A stretch of DNA of 64,000 nt. Origin: Ahaetulla prasina. Taxonomy: Eukaryota; Chordata; Lepidosauria; Squamata; Colubridae. This document shows, piece after piece, positions 1 through 9,320 of this stretch (positions are counted from its first letter, which is position 1; each line of letters opens with the position of its first letter). Below the pieces are notes generated by a model. It worked only from the letters and a program-made list of their open reading frames with translations. It had not been told where the DNA came from and ran no database searches. The DNA lies in the NCBI RefSeq assembly GCF_028640845.1, contig NC_080546.1:84566257-84630256 (forward strand), given 5' to 3'. Made by a program: the position numbers and the translations under genes.

Positions 1-434
1 GAGGAGGAGAAGGAGATAAAGAAGATGAAGAAGACAAAGATGAAGATGAAGATGAAGACAAAGAAGAAGAGGAGGAGGAGGAGGAGGAGAAAGAAGAAGA
101 AGAGGGAGGAGGAGGAGAGAGGAGGAGAAGAAGAAAGAAGGAGGAGGAGGAGGAGACAAGAAGAAAGAAGATGAAGATGAAGATGAAGAAGAGGGAGGAG
201 GAGGAGGAGGAGGAGGAGGAGGAGGGGAAGAAAATAAGAATGAAAAGGGAGAAGGAGGAGGAGGAGGAGGAGGAGGAAGAGAAGAAGGAGAAGGAGAAGG
301 AGAAGAAGAAGAGGAGGAGGAGGAGGAGGAAGAAGAAGAGGAGGAAGTGGAGGAGGAGGAGGAGGAGGAGGAGGAGGAGTGTGTGTGTGTGTGTGTGTGT
401 GTATTATTATTAATTATTATTATTATTATTATTT
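1..434. repeat. Compound microsatellite: GGA/GAA purine tract, TG run, ATT run
   Basis: Bases 1 to about 378 are almost pure purine, mixing GGA, GAA and GAT triplets. About 23 bases of TG and about 30 bases of ATT follow. Every long reading frame here is poly-Glu/Lys/Arg or its complement and is an artefact of the repeat. The tract starts before the window. Confidence 0.95.
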
Positions 435-567
435 TACCCACTTCAGAAGGATGGAAGGCTGAGTCAACCTTGAGCCTGGTGAGATTCGATCTGTCGAATT
501 GTAGGCAGCCAGCAGTCAGCAGAAGTAGCCTGCAGTACTGCACTCTAACCACTGCACCACTATGGTT
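432..567 (-). mobile_element. tRNA-derived SINE fragment
   Basis: Read on the minus strand, a tRNA-like head with an A-box-like GTGGTGCAGTGGTTAGAG and a degenerate B box is followed by the CAAGGTTGACTCAGCCTTCC block. That block is shared with the SINE copies at 5.1, 21.9, 39.5 and 47.5 kb. The 3' tail is missing. Confidence 0.75.
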
Positions 568-963
568 CATACTAGCATAATAACTTTCTCCAGTGAATTC
601 CCCCGTATGACATGGCTAAAGTAAGTGAAACACAGTTTTGTGGGTTTTTTTCCCCTCCTTCCAGTGACACATCCAGAGTTCTGTGCTCCAATAGTTGCTT
701 GTTAGTCACCTTTGCTGTCCAAGGAATATGCAGGAGTATCATGTGCCACTTGACTCTATTTGTAGTAAGGTACTTTTCTTTTAGGTATAGGGTAACATAC
801 AAAAACGTACATCACGGCAAGGGATGTGTGATGTCATGGCTCGAAAGCCTTAACTCTGCATTCATGTCAAACTTTGAGATGCAAAAGCATGCAATTGCTT
901 TTCATTGTGTGCACGTCATCCTTTTGGAACAATCTCAGTTTGTCATGCCATTCAAAGTGGTAC
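568..963. other. No recognised feature
   Basis: AT-moderate sequence without a repeat I can name. Open frames crossing it continue into the LTR beyond and show no protein-family signature. Confidence 0.5.
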
Positions 964-1527
964 TGTCGTGTCCCCCTCCCCCTCCGACGACCGGGTCTGG
1001 GAAGTCTGTATCAAGCGTGGCCACGAAGCCTCTGCAGCTTTGCCAAATTCCTTTCAGATTTCTCAGGGCAGGCAGGAATCCAAGGTATGACTTCAGCAAA
1101 CCAGATGAGACTTTGCTTGACTCAAATTGCTTGACTCAAGCTGGTCTTTTATATAGGCCATGGGGTGTGGCTCCATGGCTCAGCACTTATCCAGGCCTGC
1201 CCCTCCCTTCCTTCTGCTGACGTCGCCTCTCAGATCTCCAGAAGCGAAGATCCTCCCACTTCAGATTGTCTTCTGCTGTTTGAGAAAAGAAGGGGTCGGA
1301 AGGAGCAGGCCCGGGCAATTCCAATCCATGGCTGACTCCCTCTGATGGCTGCGTGTGAGTGAGGTTTGTTTGTTCATTCCTGACATCCCCTCCAGGCATG
1401 GGGCCAGGGCTGGGGGCTGGAGGCATGCCAGGCCGTTCCTCTTCATTATCAGTCTCTGAATCTGATAGCAGGCCCGGCAGGAGATGGGAGGGGCCCAGCT
1501 GAGGAGAGGAGGGAGGACGAGGCACAA
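964..1527 (-). mobile_element. Solo LTR, family A
   Basis: On the minus strand this matches the LTRs at 16.5 and 18.4 kb. It ends in CACGACA and carries the CCACACCCC box and a TATA-like TATATAAAAG just after it. GTAC flanks both ends, consistent with a GGTAC target duplication after loss of about three bases at the LTR 5' end. A reading frame rich in Pro, Ser and acidic residues fills the U3 part (1187-1525) and ends in a basic RRQQKEGRGRPG-type tail. There is no internal retroelement sequence on either side. Confidence 0.85.
1187..1525 (-). pseudogene. U3-embedded reading frame of LTR family A
   Basis: 112 codons are open from the second residue of the LTR frame. In order it shows a Pro-rich segment, an acidic SDSETDNEEE segment, a PAPSPGPMPG segment and a basic C terminus before the stop. 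It lacks an ATG at the LTR edge, so in a complete element it could only be the C-terminal end of an internal ORF running into the 3' LTR. The function is unknown. The frame is comparable to those at 18.4 and 23.8 kb. Open frames are easier to keep by chance in GC-rich DNA, so coding status is uncertain. Confidence 0.4.
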
Positions 1528-1540
1528 GTACGGGTCATAA

Positions 1541-1795
1541 CCCGGGGTGAAATCCAGCATGTTCTAACAGGTTCTGGAGAACCGGTAGCAGAAATTTTGA
1601 GTAGTTCGGAAAATCGGCAAATACCACCTCTGGCTGGCCCCAGAGTAGGGTGGGAATGGAGATTTTGCAATATTTTTTTTCCCAGGAGTGGGGAAGGAAT
1701 GGGGATTTTGCAGTATTTTTTCCCCAGGAGTGGGGAAAAATGCCCACCAAAGCCATGCCCACAGAACTGGTAGGGGAAAAAAAAATACCCATGAT
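1541..1795. mobile_element. MITE-like element with ACCGGT motifs
   Basis: The sequence shares the GAGAACCGGTAG, AGTAGTTCGGA and CCCACCAAAGCCATGCCCACAGAAC segments with the element at 33.2 kb, and has two degenerate copies of an AGTGGGGAAGGAATGGGGATTTTGCAGT block. Ends and target duplication cannot be fixed. Confidence 0.5.
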
Positions 1796-1986
1796 GTAAC
1801 CTATCCCTCAGCTCTTACGTCGCTTTCTCAAATAGGGACAGCTGCAGCATTTGCCACAAAATGAAAATCACGTCTTCAAAAGGACAAAAACGGAGCTGAC
1901 TAAACATAAGTCAACAACCAGATCATCTTATATAAGTTTGAGTTGAGTAATCTGGTCTTTTAAATTACTCAACTTTTTTTTCTTTA

Positions 1987-2043
1987 GGGCAGGGGTTCTT
2001 AACCTGGGTTCCATGAGAACATGGATGGATGGATGGATGGATG
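1987..2043. repeat. hAT-like end fragment followed by a GATG run
   Basis: CAGGGGTTCTTAACCTGGG looks like a hAT-type terminal repeat but no partner end is visible. It is followed by about five units of ATGG. Confidence 0.35.
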
Positions 2044-2048
2044 TACAT

Positions 2049-2189
2049 CAGTGGTGGGATTCAGCCAGTTCGCACCACTTCGGGAGAACCGGTTGTTATC
2101 TTTCTGAGCAGTTTGGCAAACTGGTTGTTGGGAGAAATTATTAGGGCAGAGAACAGAGAAATTGTTAAATTACTTGAATCCCACCACTG
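2049..2189. mobile_element. hAT MITE (CAGTGGTGGGATTCA family)
   Basis: The element has perfect 15-bp terminal inverted repeats CAGTGGTGGGATTCA and a perfect 8-bp target duplication ATGTACAT on both sides. Eight-base duplications with CAG ends are typical of hAT transposons. The 141 bp between them code for nothing. The same family occurs at 26.2, 55.1 and 57.9 kb. Confidence 0.92.
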
Positions 2190-2220
2190 ATGTACATACA
2201 TACATATAGGAATAGGAATA

Positions 2221-2580
2221 AATAGGTAAAGGTTCCCCTTGCACATACATGCTAGTTGTTGCCGACTCTAGGGGGCGGTGCTCATCTCCTTTTCAAAGCC
2301 GAAGAGCCAGTGCTGTCCGAAGACGTCTCCGTGGTCATGTGGCCGGCATGACTTAATGTCAAAGGCGCACGGAACGCTGTTACCTTCCCATCAAAGGTGG
2401 TCCCTATTTTTCCTATTTGCATTTTTACATGCTTTCGAAACTGCTAGGTTGGCAGAAGCTGGGACTAGTAACAGGAGCTCACCTCGTTACATGGCAACAC
2501 TAGGGATTCAAACCGCTGAACTGCCGACTTTTCAATTGACAAGCTCAACGTCCTAGCCCCTGAGCCACTGCGTCCCTTCC
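2221..2580 (-). mobile_element. Sauria SINE
   Basis: On the minus strand, a tRNA-like head with A and B boxes is followed by the characteristic body and the BovB-like tail ending GGGGAACCTTTACC. A perfect 13-bp target duplication AGGAATAGGAATA (2208-2220 and 2581-2593) shows a clean LINE-mediated insertion. Confidence 0.93.
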
Positions 2581-2593
2581 AGGAATAGGAATA

Positions 2594-2820
2594 GGAACAG
2601 TAAATTCAGAAAATATTCAGACCCCTGTGCAAAACATAGATTGGACTAGAAAACTTTGATGATCCATTCCAACTCTATTCTGGTTGATTGAGAATTACCT
2701 AAATGAAGTCTTTTTTTCACTGGAAAAAATAAGGTTTAATAACCTTCCAAGGCGCTTAGCATTTATCTTACCACCCTGTAGTAAAATCTCAAGCTTAAGC
2801 AATTGTTAATGCGCTAAAAC
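2594..2820. other. Mostly unrecognised; possible degenerate CR1 tail
   Basis: Around 2641-2685 a TTGGACTAGAAAACTTTGATG segment recalls a CR1 3' end. Nothing else is identifiable. Confidence 0.3.
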
Positions 2821-3028
2821 AATCTCTCTCTCTTTCTCCCCCTCCACCTCCCTCCCTCTCTCTCTCTCTCTCTCTGTCCCCTTCCCTCCCTCCCCTTCCC
2901 CCCTCTCTCTGTCTCTCTCTCTGTCTCTCTCTCTGTCTCTGTCTCTGTCTGTCTGTCTCTGTCTCTCTCTGTCTGTCTGTCTCTCTCTCTTTCTCTGTCT
3001 CTTTCTCTGTCACTCTGTCTCTCTCCTG

Positions 3029-3070
<42 letters not shown>

Positions 3071-3124
3071 GTGTGTGTCTCTCTCTTTCTCTCTCCCACT
3101 CTCTCTGTCTCTGTCTCTCTCTCT
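2821..3124. repeat. CT/TCTG pyrimidine microsatellite
   Basis: About 300 bp of TC, TCTG and CCT repeats. Reading frames across it are Arg/Glu repeats on one strand and Leu/Ser on the other, without meaning. Confidence 0.95.
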
Positions 3125-3525
3125 ACAAATTAAAAACTCACCAATTTTTAAGGAGAACAAAGAAGTCTGGCTAAGAAAGAACAACCTAGCATTTGTAAAT
3201 AGACTGAGATTCAAATATGTAGATTGTTTTTTGTCCTAAGCACAAATTACTTCCTTCCTTTGTTATTGGCCTGAGCCCTGGGATTGATTTGTGTGCCCTG
3301 GGCTTTTTTTTTTAAAAAAAAAATATTGTGTACTGTGTAAGATACAGCACAATGTAAGTCATTTTCAATGTCAAGCTCGTAGCATCGCTCTGTCCTTTCA
3401 GCTCTAAGTGCCGCCAAAACAGGTTTGCTAAGTGATATTGATGAAAATGAATTGTGACAACGCAGAACCTACTCACTTCTTTTGAAGTAAACAAGGGAGT
3501 CCACATCAACCAAAACTACCCCCCC
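3125..3525. other. No recognised feature
   Basis: AT-rich sequence with short homopolymers near 3305-3325. I see no repeat end or gene. Confidence 0.4.
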
Positions 3526-3526
3526 A

Positions 3527-3595
<69 letters not shown>

Positions 3596-3606
3596 TATTA
3601 TTATTA
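3526..3606. repeat. AAT trinucleotide microsatellite
   Basis: About 25 AAT units directly before a LINE 3' end. Confidence 0.95.
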
Positions 3607-3735
3607 TAGTATCTTTTTATTCTTGATGAATGTATTCTACTTATGTACACTGAGAGCATATACACCAAAGACAAATTCCTTGTGTGTCCAATCACGCTTG
3701 GCCAATAAAAAATTCTATTTTATTCTATTCTATAT
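3607..3735 (+). mobile_element. Rex1/L2-like LINE, 3' end only
   Basis: Contains TATGTACACTGAGAGCATA, CCTTGTGTGTCCAATCA and CTTGGCCAATAAAAAATTCT, then an ATTCT tail. At 38.8-39.4 kb the same 3' end directly follows reverse transcriptase coding sequence, which identifies it as this LINE's 3' UTR. It is severely 5'-truncated. Confidence 0.8.
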
Positions 3736-4426
3736 ATAAAATCAAGAACGTTGTCCTTGAGAACTTCATATAGAGGAAAAACGTCAAAGACGTTTATCTA
3801 AGCCCACTGCAACTATATAGCAAAAAAGGCTCTAAGAGTTGTTAACTTAATTCTACGTAGCTTCTTTTCCAAAAACACCACGCTACTGACCAAAGGAATA
3901 TAAAACATTTGCTAAGCCGATTCTTGATTACTGCTCGCCTGTCTGGAACCCATACCATATATCTGATATCAATACAGTTGAGCGTGTCCAAAGGTATTTT
4001 ACAAGAAGAGTTCTCCACTCCTCCGTATCCAATAAAATACCTTATTCCACCAGACTTGATATCCTGGGTCTAGAAAACTTGGACCTTCATTGCCTTCGAC
4101 AGGACCTGGGTTTAGCTCATAGAATCATCCCTTGTAATGTCCTTCCTGTTAATGACTACTTCAGTTTCAACTACAATAACACAAGAGCTACCAATAGATT
4201 TAAACTTAATGTCAACCGCTCCAGTTTAGATTGCAGAAAACACAATTTCTGTAACAGACTTATCTATGCTTGGAATGAACTACCTGACTCTGTGGTCTCT
4301 TCTCATAACCCCAAAAGCTTTATTCAAAATCTATCCACTGTTGACCTCACCCCATTCCTAAGAGGACTCTAAGGGGCGTGCATAAGAGCACAAACGTGCC
4401 TACCGTTCCTGTCTTATTGTTTCTTC

Positions 4427-4510
<84 letters not shown>

Positions 4511-4633
4511 CTACCTTGTTTTCTCCTCATATATATATTTATATATTATATAGTCTTTTGTGTTATGCTTGTGTATATTGTTAGGACAAAAATTAAATAA
4601 ATAAAAATAAATAAATAAAATAAAATAAAAAAA
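3736..4633 (+). mobile_element. Jockey/CR1-like LINE, 3' part (DLTPFLRGL family)
   Basis: The C terminus of the reverse transcriptase ORF can be read with one or two frame breaks. It includes PILDYCSPVWNPYHISD, VQRYFTRRVLHSS, LDILGLENLDL, WNELPDSVVSS and VDLTPFLRGL before the TAA at about 4370-4372. The 3' UTR begins GGGGCGTGCATAAGAGCAC, contains a pure TA run of about 80 bp (4427-4506), and ends in AAATAAATAAAATAAA. 5'-truncated and dead. This is the commonest LINE family in the window. Confidence 0.85.
4427..4506. repeat. TA dinucleotide run inside a LINE 3' UTR
   Basis: About 40 TA units follow TTTCTTCCCA. Sister copies have a TA run at the same place (28.23-28.34 and 32.02 kb), so the run is seeded by the element. 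Confidence 0.9.
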
Positions 4634-4670
4634 ATGAAGAGAAATGTTGACCTCGGCTTATCCAAGAGTG

Positions 4671-4850
4671 GAATTAATTAATTAATTAATTAATTAATTA
4701 ATATATTGATTTATTTTGTCGAACATTTATTAGATAACAGATATAAGTATAAACATGATTATGAATACATGAAATGGATGCGAATAAAAGGGAACATTAG
4801 GAGAGGGATCGTAGGCATGCTGGTGCACTTATGCACGCCCCTTAAGAGTC
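4671..4850 (-). mobile_element. Jockey/CR1-like LINE 3' UTR fragment
   Basis: After a TTAA tetranucleotide run (4671-4702), the minus strand shows the family 3' UTR: the reverse complement of GGGGCGTGCATAAG, then the CATGCCTAC block and the GACAAAATAAATCAATAT tail. No coding part remains. Confidence 0.75.
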
Positions 4851-4940
4851 AAGTTAAGTTAATAAGTTAAGAAATCTGGGTTCATATGCTTCAGTTCTAC
4901 CATCCTGAGCTAGGGTAATAATATATGTCCCTAGAAGCTT

Positions 4941-4943
<3 letters not shown>

Positions 4944-4986
<43 letters not shown>

Positions 4987-4997
4987 AACACACACAC
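4944..4997. repeat. CA dinucleotide microsatellite
   Basis: About 27 CA units, with one interruption. Confidence 0.95.
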
Positions 4998-5069
4998 ACC
5001 CTCCTGATTGTGAGGCTCGCCTCTCTATTATGTTTTTGGGAAATCAGCCAAAGTCAAAGTCAAAATCAC

Positions 5070-5345
5070 TCAAAGGGTCCTTGAGTGGTTCAGACTGCTA
5101 AGACAGTCTGTTATTAACAGCAGCTGCTTGCAATTACTGCAGGTTCTAGTCCCACCAGGCCCAAGGTTGACTCAGCCTTCCATCCTATATAAGGTAGGTA
5201 AAATGAGGACCCAGATTGTTGGGGGCAATAAGTTGACTTTGTATATAATATACAAATGGATGAAGACTATTGCTTGACATAGTGTAAGCCGCCCTGAGTC
5301 TTCGGAGAAGGGCGGGATATAAATGCAAATAAATAAATTTTTTAA
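5070..5345 (+). mobile_element. tRNA-derived SINE with L2-like tail
   Basis: The head has AGTGGTTCAGACTGCTAAG (A-box region) and GCAGGTTCTAGTCCCAC (B-box region). The body is CCCAAGGTTGACTCAGCC. The tail GCCGCCCTGAGTCTTCGG with AAATAAATAAA matches the 3' end of the L2 copy at 29.35 kb, so it was probably mobilised by L2-type machinery. Confidence 0.88.
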
Positions 5346-5489
5346 AAAAAGTCAGCTATCTCAGAAGCAAAAGAAGAGGCCGGTGACTTCAATTCAATGG
5401 TAAATTCAAGACTGCGTAGAAGTAGTACAAATGAAGTCCTAACTTGAATTTTATGTTTACCGACAAAGAAATAAAGGGAGACTAGTATA

Positions 5490-5600
5490 GATCAATTTTA
5501 AGCTATTTAGGCCTTGTCAGCTAGGATTCGAATCCAGGCTGCTTGCATATTAGGTAGATGTAAACCTCTTCGCCATGGGCTCTCCTCGCTTTGTTGGTTA
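5490..5600 (-). mobile_element. Possible tRNA-like SINE head
   Basis: On the minus strand ATGGCGAAGAGGTTTAC resembles an A box and GGATTCGAATCC an intact B box, spaced about 40 bp apart as in a tRNA-like promoter. No cloverleaf could be completed and the rest is unrecognised. Confidence 0.4.
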
Positions 5601-5621
5601 TACCAGGGGAGAGAGTAAGTG

Positions 5622-5746
5622 TTTTTTCCAGTGAGACAGGTCTATCAGGACGACCTGGTCATAACTGGGAAAGCGGAAGCAGCATGGTCCATCCCCTCAT
5701 TCGGTAGACCCGGTTGCCCTGAAAAGAGCATTCTCACTGGAAAAAA
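5622..5746. repeat. 15-bp perfect inverted repeat with 95-bp spacer
   Basis: TTTTTTCCAGTGAGA at 5622-5636 is exactly inverted at 5732-5746. It may be a very small MITE; no target duplication was found. Confidence 0.5.
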
Positions 5747-5899
5747 ACAAGAAGTCCTAACTTGTTGAGGACTTTTTGTCCCTACCCACCTTCAAAAGGA
5801 GCAGCTCAGTTCCTTCAAAGATATTTTTCCCCCCCTTTGGCGTTCAAATAGCAAAATGTTTAAAGAATGAAGATACCCTTCTAAATACAAAACCATGGG

Positions 5900-5999
5900 A
5901 GCCATTTGGAGAGAAAGAGAGACAGAGAAGGAGGCAGAGAGAGAGAGACAGAGAGACAGAGAGAGTGAGAGACAGACAGACAGACAGAAAGACAGAGAC

Positions 6000-6052
<53 letters not shown>

Positions 6053-6079
6053 GACACAGAAAGTCAGACAGATATATAT

Positions 6080-6124
<45 letters not shown>

Positions 6125-6363
6125 CAGAGAGAGAGAGAGTCAGACAGACAAGGAGAGAGACACAGAGAGAGACAGAAACACACATAGAGAGAAGAGAGAC
6201 AGACAAAGAGAGAGAGGGAGGAGAGTGACAGACAGAGAGAGGGAGAAAGACAGAGAGACAGAGAGGAGAGAGACAGACAGACAGACAGAAAGACAGAGAC
6301 AGAGACAGAGAAATACAGAGAGAGAGAGAGAAACAGACAGAGAAAGTCAGACAGATATATATC

Positions 6364-6407
<44 letters not shown>

Positions 6408-6670
6408 CAGAGAGAGAGAGAAACAGAAAGAGAGAGAGAGAGAGAGAGTCAGACAGACAAGGGGAGAGAGACACAGAGAGAGACAGAAAGAGAGACAGAC
6501 AGAGAGAGAGAGAGAGAGAGACAGTGAGAGAGAGGGAGGGAGCGTGACAGACAGAGAGAGGGGGAAGAGAGACAGAGAGGGAGAGAGGGAGAGAGAGACA
6601 GAAAGACAGAGAGAGAGGGGGAGAGAGACAGAGACAGAGAGAGAGGGAGGGTGGGAGAAAGAGAGATAGA
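5900..6670. repeat. GAGA/CAGA purine-rich microsatellite with higher-order duplication
   Basis: About 770 bp of AG, ACAG and GAGACAG repeats with short TATATA-CACACA islands. The island after AAAGTCAGACAGATATATA appears at about 6060 and again at about 6345, with similar flanks, showing a duplicated block of roughly 290 bp inside the microsatellite. Long Arg/Glu or Ser/Leu frames are artefacts. Confidence 0.92.
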
Positions 6671-6950
6671 GAACAGTTTTTACATTTTTCTCTGGAAACA
6701 TTTTTCACTGACTGTTTGGGTTCAGTCATATGTGTCATTACTTATCCCTGACTTTATTTATTTATTTTCTTGCATTTCAGTCCTCCATTATTTTTAATGA
6801 GGCTTGTCAGAGAGACCCAGGAGCCTATAGCACATTAAGAACTACTTTGCTCGCCAACCAGGTGTTTCTCACAAATCCATACTGAAAGGAATGGAATGAG
6901 TGGGGATGGGGGGGAGACAGTTTGGATTCTTAAGCTATTATGACAGAAAA

Positions 6951-6952
6951 TG

Positions 6953-7009
<57 letters not shown>

Positions 7010-7053
7010 TTCCTTCCTTCCTTCCTTCCTTCCTTCCTTCCTTCCTTTCTTTC
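6951..7053. repeat. TTTC then TTCC tetranucleotide microsatellite
   Basis: About 14 TTTC units pass into about 11 TTCC units. Confidence 0.95.
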
Positions 7054-7151
7054 TCACCGGTCTGTACTTAAGGCCACAGGGACTGAGGTAAATTGGTTTT
7101 AGCCCAATGGAGGGCTTATATACATATGTAGTTTGTATGTATGTATGTATG

Positions 7152-7669
7152 TGTTGTGTCTGTGCCCCCTGAGCTGGGCCCCCTGCCAGAAAGTGACTTG
7201 GAAAGTGAGGGGGAAGAGCCATCAGGACTTACCTCGGGAGCACTGGCTTCCCTGGCTCAGCTCCAGGAGCCAGAGGCAGGCCAGATGGAGGAGGCCTCCG
7301 TCCCCTGACTCTTCCCCCCCCAGGCCACGCCTCCAGACCCAGATGATGGCAATCAGGCCTGGCTGGACCCTAGGTTTCGTAGGCAGGAGAGGCAGGAACA
7401 ATAGAAGCAGGGGTGGGGCAGGCCTAGGAAATGCTGAATCATGGAGCCACACCCCACAGGATATAAAACCAGCGAGGGCTGCTATGCCTCTTCGTAGCAG
7501 AGAAATCAACTGCTTGACTAGAGCTGAAGTACTGTTTGTTCCTGGGTGACTCATTGGCATCAAGGGAGATAACAGAGTCACTTGGCAGATGCTCGCTAGT
7601 TTGCTGCCAGAACTGATAGTGCCGGCTAATTAAGCCATCGCTCTGACAGAGGCGAGGGGGGACAGAACA
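7152..7669 (+). mobile_element. Solo LTR, family B
   Basis: 518 bp from TGTTGTGTC to GACAGAACA with GTATG duplicated at both ends; the target was a TATG microsatellite, so the duplication could be longer. U3 holds a Pro/acid-rich frame starting at the second base, now broken in a run of seven Cs. CCACACCCC (7447-7455) and TATAAAA (7462-7468) follow. No internal region. Confidence 0.9.
7447..7468 (+). promoter_or_regulatory. LTR promoter block (CACCC box and TATA)
   Basis: CCACACCCC is followed 6 bp later by TATAAAA. Upstream, the AP-1-like site found in other copies is changed to TGAATCA. The spacing is kept in LTR families A to D. Confidence 0.6.
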
Positions 7670-7921
7670 GTATGTATGTATATATCAGTATTGGTGAACC
7701 TATGGCATGCATGCCAGAAGCAGCACACAAAACCATTCCGCAAAGAATGCATGGACTCACTGGCTCCTATTCCATGTTCCTGTGATCACATGCACGCTGT
7801 CATGCGCAGGAACGGCAGAACCTGGAAAAGTGGCATTCCATCACACATCAGCAGGCCAGCACCCGGTTGACATTGTGTGCATGCATGATGGTCAGATGTT
7901 GGTCGGGCGCACTTCCATGCT
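7670..7921. mobile_element. Unclassified interspersed repeat with GCATGC-rich motifs
   Basis: TTGGTGAACCTATGGCATGC and later CACATGCACGC and GTCATGCGCAGGA segments match the repeat that hosts the LTR at 16.5 kb. Probably a non-autonomous DNA element; ends are not visible. Confidence 0.4.
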
Positions 7922-8539
7922 TGTTGTGACCCAGGCCCAAGTAGGTAGTAGGAAACTCAGTCAATGTAAAAACGAAAAAACTTTATTAGAGCAGCTGAGA
8001 ATTAACTCATTCTCAGCGTAGTCCAAACTAAATTAAAGCAAATTCCTCCCAACACAAATTCCTCAACCTTATCTCCAACCTTGGTCCAATTAGGCAAACT
8101 GTCAAAGACCTTTCTTGGCAAAAGTTCAGAAGACACCGATACAAAACAAATGCAACAAGACAAAGCTATCAACGTTGTTTTCCAGTAAAGAGCCCAAATG
8201 CCTTTGCTGGTCTTTTAAGCCTTATGGGAGGGGCCAATCATCTCTTGACCCTACTCCCGAGTCGTCCTCTTTGCTTGAGCTGCTCTTGCCTTCTGGCAGC
8301 TCTTCTCATGTGTGCATTAGGAACAGACTCCTCCTGTTCCTCTGCCTCACTGTTGTCAGCTTCTGGAGGCTGTGGAGTCCACACCTCACTTCCCGATGGC
8401 CCTGGCTCCACCTCTGCCTCCAACACAGAGCCCTCATCCAGGCCTTCCCCAGCTTCCAGGACTGGCCCATGTTCATCCTCAGCCTCATCGCTGTCTGATT
8501 CCATTGCCAGCTCTTCAAGCTGCTGGCGGACTACAACAC
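7922..8539 (-). mobile_element. LTR, family E, with polyadenylation signal
   Basis: On the minus strand it runs from TGTTGTAGTCC to GGGTCACAACA, 618 bp. It has an ATTGG (inverted CCAAT) box, a TTAAAAG TATA-like site and AATAAAG about 50 bp before the 3' end, so U3, R and U5 can all be recognised. The flanks ATGCT and CTTCT do not match. CR1 sequence lies only on the right side, which suggests recombination after insertion. Confidence 0.85.
8238..8538 (-). pseudogene. U3-embedded acidic reading frame of LTR family E
   Basis: About 99 codons are open from base 2 of the LTR: a VVVRQQLEELAM start, a long acidic region with ESDSDEAEDE, then a basic end RRAARRQEQLKQ and a stop just before the CCAAT and TATA-like boxes. 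The phase relative to the LTR start is the same as in families A to D, although the amino acids differ. Intact in this copy. No known domain recognised. Confidence 0.4.
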
Positions 8540-8768
8540 TTCTTAGTTCTAAGTTGTTCCTCTCTTTGATTAGTTTCCATCTATTGCTTCTTGTTCTGAT
8601 TTTAGGTACGTTGGAGAATAGGTTGACCCCATCTTCCTTGTGGCAGCCCCTCAAGTAGTGGAAGACTGCTCTCACATCACATCTAGTCCTTCTTTTCATT
8701 GAACTAGACATACCCAATCCCTGCAACTCTTCTTCGTATGTTTTAGCCTCCAGTCTTGCTGGAGGCTA
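8540..8768 (-). mobile_element. CR1 LINE fragment
   Basis: On the minus strand the frame reads GMSSSMKRRTRCDVRAVFHYLRGCHKEDGV and LFSNVPKIRTRSNRWKLIKERNNLELRS, the C-terminal part of the CR1 reverse transcriptase ORF. Its 3' end is cut off by the family-E LTR. Confidence 0.9.
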
Positions 8769-9075
8769 GTAATCATTTAATTATAACAATTATTTAATAA
8801 TAAACTTGCTGGCTGATGAGATAATAATCCTCTTCTGTGAATATATCTATGATAAGCAAATCTGTGGTCCAACAATCCTCTTATCCTTTCTAAAACGTTA
8901 ACTTTCTTAAGTAACAGCATTATTTATTTATTTATTTATTTCAAATTTGTAACCCATAAAAGGGAAGTTAAAATAAAAAAAAAAGAATAGTCTTGATTAT
9001 TTTCCCCTGACAGATATAGAACAAAATACAGCTTGATACCTCACTTCAACTAAGGCAAAAACAAAGCATTGGAAA
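8769..9075. other. AT-rich, no recognised feature
   Basis: Contains a short TTTA run (8921-8941) and a poly-A patch near 8975. Nothing else identified. Confidence 0.4.
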
Positions 9076-9320
9076 CAGAAGTGGGTTTCACATTTTGTTG
9101 CTACCGATTCACCACATGTGCACACCTTCTATGCATATGCCTGGCCTTCCATGCATGTGTTTTGCTCACGCGTGTGCCTTCCACACATGTGCCCGGCCTC
9201 AAAATTGTGTCTAAATAGGATGGCATAGAGCTGGGGCAGGTGAACGGGTGGGCGGGACGACCCGTGATCTCCACTACCAGTTCGACTGAACTGGTATGAA
9301 CCAGCTGAATATCACCTCTG
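9076..9320. mobile_element. hAT MITE with GCATGTG-rich interior
   Basis: Begins CAGAAGTGGGTTTCA and ends TGAATATCACCTCTG. The flanks ATTGGAAA and ATCAGAAA are similar but not identical. It belongs with the reverse-oriented element at 56.95 kb, sharing the CTAAATAGGATGGCATAG segment. Confidence 0.65.

Noticed and set aside
612..1220. A 202-codon plus-strand frame
   Set aside because: It runs antisense through a family-A LTR and has no family motif or consistent codon pattern.
5776..6738. Long Arg/Glu and Ser/Leu frames that resemble RS-domain proteins
   Set aside because: Pure product of GA/CA microsatellite; frames are open on both strands and in several phases.
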